From: Tillus elongatus
Lineage: Eukaryota; Arthropoda; Insecta; Coleoptera; Cleridae
Assembly (NCBI GenBank): GCA_964006375.1
Contig: OZ023267.1
Coordinates: 15,635,471 to 15,699,470 of the forward strand
Direction: 5' to 3'
Length of the DNA: 64,000 nucleotides
Shown: positions 54,030 through 64,000 of the stretch, piece by piece
Numbering within the stretch: position 1 is the first letter of the stretch
How the letters are laid out: each line of letters starts with the position of its first letter
Notes under the pieces: generated by a model
Told to the model about the DNA's origin: nothing
The model's database searches: none
Seen by the model: only the letters and a program-made list of their open reading frames with translations
Made by a program: the position numbers and the translations under genes

Positions 54030-54830
54030 TCTCGTATCTTGCATAATAACAATTATATTGAGCTTTACCGTAGAAATGCGTCAGCCTGTATATATGTAAG
54101 CAGGAAGTAAAACCGGATATGGATTCTAGGGACCTAGTTTTCGCTCATTTGAAGAAACCTTTTTAGAATTCAAAAGTCGCGGTCTTCTCATTAACGAATT
54201 TTTTCTACGAAAATTAGATAAAAATTATAGACCGTTAAACCATAAACTTCACTAAAACTACTTCCGAAGCATCAGGGAAAGGGTCTATTTGAAATAAATT
54301 TTCTGGAAATATTTTCTTAAAATGAAGGGCAATGATGGTTGAAGCTGAAACTTAAGGGTTTGCAGAACACTCTTTACATAATCCGTATTTCTTTCAGGCT
54401 CCTTGCCTAAAAGTTGCCAATTTTGACGTTTCAAATCGCAACTTTGACGTTTTGAGGAAAACCGCAAGTCTTTTCTTTAGATGCATATAAGTTTTTCGTC
54501 TTTAAACTTAGAGACCTAAATTTTGGTAAATGGTTCACGCTTTATAATACAAACACGCGTACGAAATTTGGTCTGCCTTACTTTGTTATTTTCGGAGATA
54601 TAAAGTTTTCCCGAAAGAAATCATAAAATTTTCCGGGAAAACCTGGGCCAGTTTCCTTGGCTAAGGAACTTATCCAAGCCACTTACAAAAGGAAGGTACT
54701 CAGAAAATTTGATCACAATGGGCCCTACATTATCTTTTAAGTTATCGGTGTGATACACCGGGTCACCTCACTAGTTACGTTGTTTAAAAAAATTCACTAA
54801 TTTTTTAAGAAAATTCACTGAAACAAGCAC
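54030..54830. mobile_element. TIR-family long variant, copy 2
   Basis: Collinear with 28246-29110 in the same orientation, with scattered changes and without the (CA)n/(TA)n insertion: ttatcggtgtgatacaccg continues directly. A useful comparison for microsatellite birth. Confidence 0.65.
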
Positions 54831-55189
54831 TTGTGAAGCCACGGGAGAGTCTATCACTGTATTAAATATGGAACGGTTTCGATAAGTTAGGTCGAGAACA
54901 AACAACCAGATATGCTATTCAAATTGAATTAAGTTTTTAAATTTTTCATCTCTTTATATTAAATTATGTTTTTACAAAAACTTGCTAAAAATTCATCGGA
55001 ATCATTACAATCTGATAAGATAGCGGTAAAGTGAAATGAGACTATAAGAAAGTCATTAAAAAGTTACTAACTAGGATTAGAGCTCGTCATGTAGGAGTCG
55101 ACTATCGGAGATGTACAGGGCCTAACCGATTTGGCCATGTTCGATATGGAAGACTGGCAGGTATATCCAGTAGCACGTTAATTGTATTA
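54831..55189. other. Unassigned sequence
   Basis: Nothing identified. Confidence 0.5.
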
Positions 55190-55867
<678 letters not shown>

Positions 55868-56215
55868 TTTTTTTCTTTAGAAACGTGCCTAGGACCCCCC
55901 TAGATGCACAACCCACAAGAAAAATTTCTTGTTCTCACCCCTCAAGAAAGTTACGGGACCAGGAGTGAAGAGGGGTTCTGGGCGGGGTAGACAGTAAAAA
56001 GGAAATATGAGCAGAACATGCGAAGAAAAACGGCTTTAAAGCTGTCTTTTTCACATCCTGACTCCATATCCCCCCAAAACCCTGCCTATCCTGTACATCA
56101 CCCCTATTCGTGCCAGGTCCCCTTAGGGGATATGAACAAGAAATCTTTCTTGTAGTTTATGCAATGAGGGTGGTTGTACGCACACGAGGGGGAAGGAAAA
56201 TCCCTACGGCGAAGC
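55868..56215. repeat. Foldback-type dispersed repeat, copy 2
   Basis: The partner of 5155-5510 (acccacaagaaaaatttctt, aagaaagttacgggacca, gggttctgggcg, tttatgcaatgagggtg). The right inverted-repeat arm is decayed (aggtcccctta), and the TATA-like string is agtaaaaagg. Confidence 0.6.
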
Positions 56216-56258
56216 CGCCACACCCATACCCCCACCCCCACCCCGGGGGGATCATTAA

Positions 56259-56509
56259 GTAGACGGGTCCTGCCATTTCATGCATTGCGAGAGCGGCATT
56301 GCCAGGCGGTGCTTATTGCTCTAACGGCCTGCCTGACCTGACCTTCCTGACCTGCCTTGCCGGACGGTGCTTATTGCTCTAGGTGCCTGCCTGAACTGAC
56401 CTTCCTGACCTACAAGGTAGGTCAGGAAGGTCAGTTCAGGCAGGCCCCTAGAGCAATAAGCACCGTGCGGAAATGCCGCTCTTGCGAAGCATGGACGGGA
56501 TCCGTCTAC
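56259..56509. mobile_element. TTAA-flanked foldback element (251 bp)
   Basis: Bounded by TTAA at 56255-56258 and 56510-56513. The ends are inverted repeats (gtagacgggtcc and its near complement). The centre near 56414 is a long palindrome (cctgacctac/gtaggtcagg outward), and the left arm contains a duplicated segment (ggtgcttattgctcta...ttcctgacct twice). GC-rich, unlike its surroundings. TTAA duplication is typical of piggyBac-type MITEs, but the ends do not show a piggyBac signature I can confirm. Confidence 0.7.
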
Positions 56510-56513
56510 TTAA

Positions 56514-58139
56514 GCATCCCATAGCAAATACCTCGAAACGATCGAAATTTACAAAACACTTCCCTTTACCATCTCAAGCAAATGGTGTAGGCCCGGCCCT
56601 TGTGTAGGCAACCTGTGACCTTGTAATTTAACGGCCCCCCGACATGGCAATATACTCATCACAAAAACAACATAGAAAACAAATAACACGTCACCGACTA
56701 AGAAAAGGTCCCCACATGCACCTTATAAGCCACTACAATACCACTGGTCATTAACAGAACAAGGTAAACAACGCACAATTTCAGAAATAGCGTTCGTCAT
56801 ACCCGAATATAAGAGAGCATCCAAACGCGTAGCGGTACTAGAGCCGTACTGAAAGCGACGTATAAACTGTCAGTTATAATGACAATGTCCCATCATGCCC
56901 CATGATTCTAGAATATTCCAGGGATTCCCAAACACAATGTAAACGTTATGTCAAATGTAATGTTTAGGAGGGAAGGAGATTTCACAGGACAGGACCGTAC
57001 TGGGAAATTGTTAAAAAACTGTGTAATGTGTAAGCAACTTTAAATGCGAATAACTCGGGAAATAAGAGAGAACAAATGGTAACAATAGCATCAGCGTGCA
57101 TTTAAGACACCAAACTTTATTTATCAGCAGTCGATGTTTTGAAAATCGTTCGGAAGTTAAACTGCAAATTCACCGAAAATTCACTAAAAACGGAAGATAA
57201 TAATGCGTTCTCGTATATTTTCACGTTGCTGCATTTAATGTTGAAGTTTGACCCTTTGTCTGATTAACATAAAGTTGACAGTTATGAATAAAATTCGTCC
57301 GGCCAAGAGAAGCTTTATATTTTCAGGGAATGTTCTACATATTTTAAAGCATTGTATCGTGTGCCTATTTATCATTAACTTGTGTCATCGCTCATAACTT
57401 TTTTCTTGAATTTTTTTGTGGTTTTTGTTTTCATGCGACAACTAGAGCTTAGTGAGCAATCTAATTGTGAAACATTTATCAAGACAAACAGCATTTTGTC
57501 GAAAATAAATCACTTTGTATCCAAAATAAATTATCGAGAAAATCTTCTTTTATGTTCTTAGTGCTTAACCAATTTTCTTTGTCAAATTTACCACAATAAA
57601 TTACGATCCTTTTTCCTATATAAAGCAGGCCGATAAAAACAATGTTAAATTCATTGGGGAAACTTAAAGTTTTGCGAAACATTTAATAACAAAGTCCAGG
57701 CACCAACTGAACGCTTCTCATAATCAGTTTTTGTGACGTGTTTGTTATTAAATTTCGATAAAAAATAATTCGGATGACGGGTGCGCTTAATACGTGTCAC
57801 CATCAATAACTTCCGACGGTCGGTCGAATGGCCCCGGCTATATAAATGACTAAAGCCGTACACGCTGAAGCTTTTGACGCTGGTGAAGCTCGTGAAGCTG
57901 CACGGATGATGTATCGCAGCCAGTAACTTCCTGTTAGCACGACCCCACGACCTAATCGCGCTTTTTTTTACCTTCATGTTCTCCTTAAGGTACAGTTGAA
58001 TCTACTAACGCTCTTTCACTAATGTTCTGGTATCAGTCAAAAGGAATTACAGGTTTACTATATGAAAATATTGACTATGGCCACCTTAAATAAACCAACG
58101 AACACTCTTAGGGTATTTGTACACAATGTTACATAAATA
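56514..58139. other. Unassigned sequence
   Basis: A 108-codon minus frame (57651-57977) has no recognisable domain. No repeat partner was noticed. Confidence 0.5.
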
Positions 58140-58330
58140 TTGATCATCATAAGTACACTTGGTTAGAGGAATTTGGAACTAAAAGGCTTTTCTTCCAGAC
58201 AATACATTTAATTGATAATCCTACGCGTTTCGGCCACTATTGAGCAATCTTCAAGGGTTAAGACCTAGAATGTAAAAATATGGTTGTCAGAAAATATGTT
58301 TCTTGTAGGTCTTATATGCGAGCACTACAC
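58140..58330 (-). mobile_element. Possible PLE end piece with hammerhead-like relic
   Basis: On the minus strand, at about 58222-58262, CCC TTGAAGA is followed by a weak stem, then CGAAAC, GCGTA and GG. This is the layout of the PLE hammerheads with C3 changed to T and a poor stem II. The downstream sequence is unlike the other end pieces. Tentative. Confidence 0.35.
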
Positions 58331-58384
58331 CGCAAATACAGAAAGCATAAGGTCCGACAATAGCTAACGCAAACATAAAAACCC

Positions 58385-58470
58385 TGGACGCAGAAAGGGC
58401 GTTATGGTAGTGTATTTTCATAAAAAAGTTTTTAATAGGAAATATTTTTTTTAAGAAAGCTTGGTTCCAG
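58385..58470. mobile_element. TIR-family terminal fragment
   Basis: ctggacgcagaaagggcgtt, then atggtagtgtattttcat, matches the family left end. It continues as in 53630 for about 30 bp, then is lost. Confidence 0.55.
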
Positions 58471-58622
58471 ACTACGGGTTGGCAGTTTTGCTGCGGTGTG
58501 AAAATTTTGGGTTTTTTTGATGGTGACTTTCTGTACTGGGGGACAACTTGGGTTATGACGTAATATTATAAACTTTTGCAGTGAAAGCTATACTTAAACA
58601 AGAGATTCAGACGGCGGAACTC

Positions 58623-58731
58623 AACTGATTTTACCAGCCAGGCGAAGTGCCTTTTATATTAGAAAATATGTGCATATCTCGCTAATTCTAGAAGCTTTGG
58701 TGTCTTTGTTCCTCTTGTGGTCGGAATAAAT
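58623..58731 (+). repeat. 109-bp direct repeat flanking Jockey-like copy C, left
   Basis: Matches 61751-61859 with six differences. The left copy ends where the element begins, and the right copy begins directly after the element's poly-A. It is read as a very long target-site duplication. Confidence 0.85.
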
Positions 58732-58761
58732 TGTATGAGTCAGTTTCCTTTATAAGCAAAA

Positions 58762-59700
58762 GTGATGATGGCTCCTCCTTGTACAAAAGATTCCGGAGAT
58801 AAGATACCCCTACATTCGGATCTTCGGGAGAGGCGTGTACAGGGGGCGCCAGCATCAAGATTTAACATATCCTTCTCGAATATATGTGGCCTAAATTCTA
58901 ACCTAAACTTCGTCCACCATTTCCTCCAGGCTAATACGCTCCTACTCCTTTCCATTACCAAAACCCAAATCAGTGCCAAAACAGCCACTAATCACCTTAA
59001 TTTCCCGGGGTACGAGCTCCTTACTTCCTTTAGATTGCATGGAGGCGTGTGCGCATACGTCCGTAGCAATCTACTCTGCACCAGACTCCACAATTTAGAA
59101 GCTGGAAGAAAATACATACTATGGATAAAAGTATCTCTAAGGGCTGCAACTAAATTCATCTGTTGCATTTACCGGTCACCTTCTGACAACAACCTTTTCC
59201 AGCTCTTTGACTACCTTTCTGAAAAACCCGACCATCTGATTTCTCAATATACTTCCACCGAGGTCACTATTCTTGGTGACTTCAATGTCCATAATAAGGA
59301 ATGGCTAGGATCTTCAAAAACCGATTCACAAGGAAGAGCAGCGGATGCCTTTGCAGTCAGTCAATTCTCTAGCCAATATGATTCAGCAACCTCCTTACTT
59401 TCCTCGCATCCCAACACACAGCTCAAATCCCTTGGATCTCGTTCTTACTACAAATCCTGACTGCTATAAGATATCAGTCACCGCCCCCTTGGTCGCTCAG
59501 ACCACGGCATGGTCACTGCTTCTTGCGCAATGCAACCCGAGGTCACACAGTCATCACACCCACGTATCGTTTGGCACTACAACTCCGCGAACTGGGACGA
59601 AATGCGAGATTAATTTTTCTCATTTCCATGGGCGTCTGTTTGCTTCTCTCATCCTGACCCCCTTGACATCCCACAAAACGTCATCTAAATTATCCAAGCT
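58762..59700 (+). pseudogene. APE endonuclease of Jockey-like copy C
   Basis: The frame from 58762 (232 codons) reads FNISFSNICGLNSNLNFVHH (N-terminal strand and Asn), LLSITKTQIS at the catalytic ET position, YELLTSFRLHGGVCAYVRS, CCIYRSPSDNN and VTILGDFNVHNKEWLGSS (GDFN). A frameshift near 59440 puts the NPLDLVLTTNP and RSDHGMV-type ends into other frames. The ET position reads IT, so the enzyme is probably impaired as well as broken. The ATG at 58765-58770 is close to the element start, so little or nothing is missing at the N-terminus. Confidence 0.82.
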
Positions 59701-59703
59701 GAC

Positions 59704-61740
59704 ATGGGATTATTTATTCCGCGTACACAGAAAACCTCTGCAGCCACTCAAAAGCTCTGGTTCTCTAAATCATGTGACAAAGCAAGACTTGAAAAGCTCA
59801 AAGCTCACAAAACGCTTCTACACAATCCCAGTCAAGAAAACCGTCAAGCATTTAACGACGCAAGAAATTGCTATGTCCGCATTCTTTCTGAGGCAAAAAA
59901 CTCGTTTAATAACCACATAAAAAACAAAGCCCTCTCAAGCTTTAACGCTAGCAAACCCTTCTGTACCCTTGCTAAATCTATTGGGAATAATTTCTGCAAG
60001 AGCACGTTCCCACCTCTTGTTTCAGGGGATGAAATTGTTTCTATCGCCCTGGGCAAGGCTGAACTTTTTGCCTCGTTGTTCACCGGTAATTCTACTCTCA
60101 ACCCAAATGTACAACCACCAAAACTCCCCAATGTCGCGCATAAAATGACGGATATCATTTTTAAAACTAAAAAGGTACGAAAGATGCTCTTTTCTCTTAA
60201 TACCAGGGAAGCGCCTGGCCTTGACGAGATCCCAGCAATTGTTTTAAAAAAATGCGCACCAGAACTTGCTCCTGTCCTGACTCGTCTGTTTCAGACATCT
60301 TACAATAGAGGCATATTCCCTAGTAACTGGAAAACTGCTAGAGTACAACCTGTCCCCAAGAAAGGATCGAAAGCGCTTCCTAGCAACTACAGGCCTATTT
60401 CTCTCCATTCAGTCATCTCTAAAGTGATGGAAAAGTATATAAACACCGAATTACTAAAATTTCTTAAAAAACAGGCAGTATGTATTCCGTCAGCGCAGAT
60501 CAACTGACGACCTCCTTTCCTTTGTCACCCATTCTTGGAACAAGTCTATGGAACTACACGGTGAATCCCAGATTGTCACTCTAGACATATCCAAAGCATT
60601 CAACCAGGTCTGGCACGCAGCGCTGCTAAATAAACTTCTGGCCTATGACCTACCACCAAAACTCTGTACCTGGACAGCAAATTTCCTCTCCAACCGGAGC
60701 ATTTCTGTTGTCGTGGATGGCCATTCCTCTAAACTGTATCCAATTAATGCGGGAGTTCCTCAAGGTCCAGCTTTAGCCCCTACTTTGTTTCTTCTCATCA
60801 ATGACCTCCTCTCTAGCACATCCAACCCAGTTCATAGTTACGCGGACGACAGGACACTCCACTCAAATATACAATATTCTAAGCCTGTCTCTTTAGCCCA
60901 ATTAGATGAGGATCGCAGACTCATGGAGGGTTCTGTCTTCGTGGATCTCCAAAAAATATTAGACTGGGGAGGTAGAAATCTTGTACAATTTAACCCCACC
61001 AAATCACAGTCTTGCTTTCTTTCTCATAAGAGATACACCAGCCCTAGACTCATCACAATACACAACCAAGTTATTCAAAGTAATGAGTCGTTTTCAATTG
61101 TTGGCATTTCTGTGGATCGAAATCTGAATTGGCACCAACATGTCACATCAATGGCAGAAGCGGCTGCTAAATAATTAGGTGTCCTCTTCCGGGGTCGCAA
61201 ATATTTTTCACCAGCTAATCTCTATACCTTATATACTTTACAAATAAAACCAAACCCCGAATACTGCTCTCACATCTGGGGTGCCGCTGCCGCTTCTACA
61301 CTCCCTATCCTGGACTCCATTCAGAAGAGAGCTATACGTCTCATCGGTGACCCTACCCTCACGCAAAGGCTGTCATCCTTTGCACACCGACGTGCCGTTT
61401 GTGACCTCTCTCTCTTTTATAGATATTTGCACGGTTACTGCTCAGAGGAGCTTTCTTCCATAGTTCCTCCACCTGCTGCCCCCAACAGATCTACCAGGGG
61501 AACAGAGCGAATGCACCCTTTTACTGTCCAGGTCACCAGACATAGAACATCTTGTTATGCCTGCTCTTTTGTCCCGAGGATTTCCAAGTTGTGGAATTCC
61601 CTGCCGGCACATGTTTCTCCTTCTCTCCCGAACCTCCAAACCTTCAAGTCCAGAATTAACAAGTTGCCTCTTTCCTCCTTGTCGACACCCATTGTACAAT
61701 ATTATTTAGGCTGTAAACCCCCGTGGTGTGTTGTTAAATA
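59704..61740 (+). pseudogene. Reverse transcriptase of Jockey-like copy C
   Basis: 59704-60478 is open: linker (KLWFSKSCDKARLEKLKAHK, ARNCYVRILSEAKNSF), TREAPGLDEIPAIVLKK, GIFPSNWKTARVQPVPKKG and LPSNYRPISLHSVISKVMEK. A 17-bp deletion near 60470, judged against copy A, removes HNLIHD and shifts the frame. 60548-61171 is open again: IVTLDISKAFNQVWHAALL, GVPQGPALAPTLFL and HSYADDRTLHSN (YADD intact). A stop at 61172-61174 (AAAK, then TAA) is followed in another frame by the C-terminus (SFVPRISKLWNSLPAHVSPS). Inactive, but only lightly decayed. Confidence 0.85.
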
Positions 61741-61750
61741 AAAAAAAAAA

Positions 61751-61859
61751 AACTGATTTTACCAGGTAGGCGAAGTACCTTTTATATTAGAAAATATATG
61801 CATCTCTCGCTAATTCTTGAAGCTTTGGTGTCTTTGTTCCTCTTGTGGTCGGAATAAAT
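61751..61859 (+). repeat. 109-bp direct repeat flanking Jockey-like copy C, right
   Basis: The partner of 58623-58731. The similarity ends at the same base on both copies (ggaataaat). Confidence 0.85.
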
Positions 61860-62213
61860 CGATTTTTTTTTGAATTTACTAAGTTTGAGTATTATTTATC
61901 ACTAGATAACATTCCAATATTGATTAAATCTAGGTGGACCGATATTTTGTGCAGCTTTTTATTTATATACATTTAAATACGTATACGTCAGAATTCTTTG
62001 AAAATAAATATTTGCAGAGTTTAATTATAAAATATGAGTTGCAATTACGGTAGCGAAATGCAGTTTTCGTTACACTCTTCATTCTTTAGTATAAAATGTC
62101 TGCTATGTCAAAAACAAACATTTGTTAAGTATATTGCATCCACGAAGTTAGAGATTTTATCATAGATATTAAGAAAAAAAGAGATGTGAATTGTATTCCC
62201 GATATACACTATA
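61860..62213. other. Unassigned AT-rich sequence
   Basis: Nothing identified. Confidence 0.5.
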
Positions 62214-64000
62214 TACAGGGTGATTCATAAGTGGTGACCAAAAATGAAACCTCATGTTCTTTGAACAATTTTAAAGAGGGTATGTCCTATAAAAAAATTT
62301 CCTATAATGCTTCATTAAAAAGATACAGGGTGTTGAAGTTGAATTTCAAAAAATAAAATTTCCCAATTTTTTTAAAAAGTAGCACATATATTTTGCCGAA
62401 ACTTTGCATGTGTAGGCTGTTATGGAAGGCGCGTATTCTACCATAACAATTGAATCGGCTAATCCAGCAGTGGCGCGCGTACCCACATGTCATTGATTAT
62501 CCCTCAAGAAAAAAACGGGTACGCCAATGATGTTTTTTCTTATTTTTTATTTTTTGAATCTTACTTTCATTCGTGAACAAAATGACTCTGCTGATAATTT
62601 TCTGTACGACGCTTATTTTACGAGTAAGCAATGAATCAGGTAAGTGTTTTAGAGCACAGTTCATGATTTTTAAGCAGTCGTTGTTTGGTAGAAAATCGCA
62701 ATGATTCACTTTTATCAGGCTTATAGTAATTTATTTATTACAATAAATGTTCAAAAATGCCTCCATTGGCCTAAATACACGCACGACATCTTTTTAATAT
62801 GGAAAATTTAATGTCTTGAGGATCCATTGTTGCTTGAATATGACGAAAAGCATTATTTATCAGTTGTTGTAGCTGCTCTGGCGTATTTATTTGTTTACTG
62901 TAGACCAGTCGCTTAAAATCATCCCAAAGATAGAAGTCAAGTGGGTTTAAGTCCGGTGATCTTGCAGGCCAATGTATTGGTCCAGTTCTGCCTATCCATC
63001 TTTCATTATAATGTTCATGTAGCCATGTAACAACGTTTCGACTATGATGCGCTGGTGCATCGTCATGCTGGTTCCACGTTATACATTTTGTTGCTGGTGG
63101 AATGTCATCTAGAATGTTTTCTACACGGTTTTCTAGGAGCGCTAAGTACGAAGATCCATTTAAACGTTATGGCAGGACTTCCATGAACAGTGAGCCGTTA
63201 AAAATACCACACCATAAATTAATGGAAAATCTATGTTGAAATGTGCGAGTCCTTGTTGCATGTGGATTTTCCAATGACCAGACATGCTCATTATGAAAAT
63301 TATAAATACCATTTCTTGTAAATGTTGATTCGTCAGACCAGAACATTAGATTAGGAAATAAGATATTTTGATTGTTCATTTCCAACATCCATTCACAAAA
63401 GACTCGTCGATGCACATTATCTCCAGGTAGAAGGCAATGAACATTCTGTCGATGATATGGATGTAACGCTTCTCGATGTAAAGTTCTCCAAACAAAGCTT
63501 TGAGAATATTGTAACTGCGAGGCAATCCTCCGAGTACTTGTAGAAGGTTGATCCATCACTGCATCCACCACTCTCTCTTCGTCTTCAAGTTGATGTTGTC
63601 TTCTACCATTAGGTTTAGCGTCAGGACGTTGTCCAATACCGCACTGCCGAAGTCTTGAAAACGATCGAGAAAAAACCCTTGGTGTAGGTTGACGGCAAGT
63701 GGGAAACCTACGTTGATATTCCCGACAAGCAGCTAGAGCATTTCCATCAGCATATCCGTAGATAAAAATTATATCTGCATACTCTTCTGAGGTGTACTCC
63801 ATTATAAGAAGTAAAAGAGTAGAAAATTTTGCAATTTTATAAAGTTTACCACTTACACCTATTCAAAATAATAACTTGTTAACCTAAACGTCAAGTGACA
63901 CTTAATGACAACTTTGGAAAACCAGACTACTACTTACTAAAATACAACAAAGATAATCGTCGTACAAAAAATTATCAAGACATTCCATTTTCCATATTAA
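62214..64000 (-). mobile_element. Tc1/mariner-type transposon, DD41D (rosa-like), partial
   Basis: Starts with a TA dinucleotide and cagggtgattcataagtgg at 62216, a typical Tc1/mariner-superfamily terminus. The other end lies beyond the window, so the inverted repeats cannot be compared. It encodes a transposase on the minus strand. About 520 bp of non-coding sequence, with a second cagggtgttgaa string near 62326, precede the coding end. Confidence 0.75.
62738..63802 (-). pseudogene. DD41D transposase with two nonsense codons
   Basis: Cut-and-paste transposase of 354 codons in a single frame from ATG at 63802 to TAA at 62738. The N-terminal helix-turn-helix region (YTSEEYADIIFIYGYADGNA, TSTRRIASQL) is followed by the catalytic core: FWSDES (D157), HDDAPAHHS (D247) and RSPDLNPLDF (D289). 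The last two are separated by 41 residues, giving DD41D. Two in-frame stops are present: TAA at 63167-63169 (codon 212) and TAG at 62771-62773 (codon 344). Both are one C-to-T change from a Gln codon. No frameshift was found. All catalytic residues survive, so inactivation is recent. Confidence 0.85.

Larger units (their letters stand above)
58732..61750 (+). mobile_element. Jockey-like non-LTR retrotransposon, copy C, most complete
   Basis: A 3.0-kb plus-strand element: APE endonuclease, linker, RT, C-terminal region and a poly-A run (61740-61750), with no ORF1. Copies A (9056-15571) and B (22745-24171) are shorter members. Frame breaks are few. The family's clade (Jockey, CR1 or RTE-like) is uncertain; the very long flanking repeats and missing ORF1 would suit an RTE-like element. 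Confidence 0.88.

Noticed and set aside
57651..57977. 108-codon minus-strand frame
   Set aside because: No recognisable motif, no repeat partner noticed, AT-rich context; likely chance.

Overview
The window is arthropod, probably insect, nuclear DNA made almost entirely of transposable-element debris. I find no host protein-coding gene, rRNA gene or canonical tRNA gene. The base composition is AT-rich with very long (TA)n tracts, there are no bacterial-type gene clusters, and the element mix (APE-type non-LTR retrotransposons of several families, Penelope-like elements, a tRNA-derived SINE, TIR elements and a Tc1/mariner-type transposon) is typical of insect intergenic DNA. The species cannot be fixed from the sequence.

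Layout. 1-1619: 5'-truncated RNase H-bearing non-LTR element on the minus strand. 1620-2765: Penelope-like (PLE) fragments, (TA)n tracts and hammerhead-like motifs. 2893-4302: a tandem array of four ~305-bp units, each with a hammerhead-type core, preceded by an inverted partial unit. 5155-5860: a foldback-type repeat and part of a TIR-element family. 7345-16030: a three-level nest, in which a PLE (minus) is interrupted by a Jockey-like element (plus), itself interrupted by a 4.9-kb RNase H-type non-LTR element (minus) with a 13-bp target duplication. 17090-20226: decayed R1-type element. 22648-25332: hairpin, second Jockey-like copy, SINE, TIR element. 26400-28135: two non-LTR relics. 29968-30686: third RNase H-element copy. 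32070-34480: PLE with hammerhead, then a THAP-like relic inside an inverted repeat. 36037-38140: retrozyme-like relic, then a PLE C-terminal frame with a well-formed hammerhead directly after its stop codon. 38740-41850: degraded Jockey/CR1-type element. 44834-47850: SINE and RT fragments. 48771-51484: a TIR element apparently split by a non-LTR element with a long intact RT frame. 51600-58460: more TIR-family copies, PLE end pieces and a TTAA-flanked foldback. 58623-61859: Jockey-like copy with 109-bp flanking direct repeats. 62214-end: rosa-like (DD41D) transposon with two nonsense codons.

The main biological theme is small self-cleaving RNA motifs. Hammerhead-type cores occur in PLE ends, in a ~102-bp insertion with its own 10-bp target duplication, and in each unit of the array at 3081-4302. 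The array looks like a metazoan retrozyme, a non-autonomous circular-RNA-derived repeat thought to be mobilised by PLE machinery. The second theme is a TIR-element family whose copies carry many of the (TA)n tracts at a fixed internal site, so the transposon appears to seed microsatellites.
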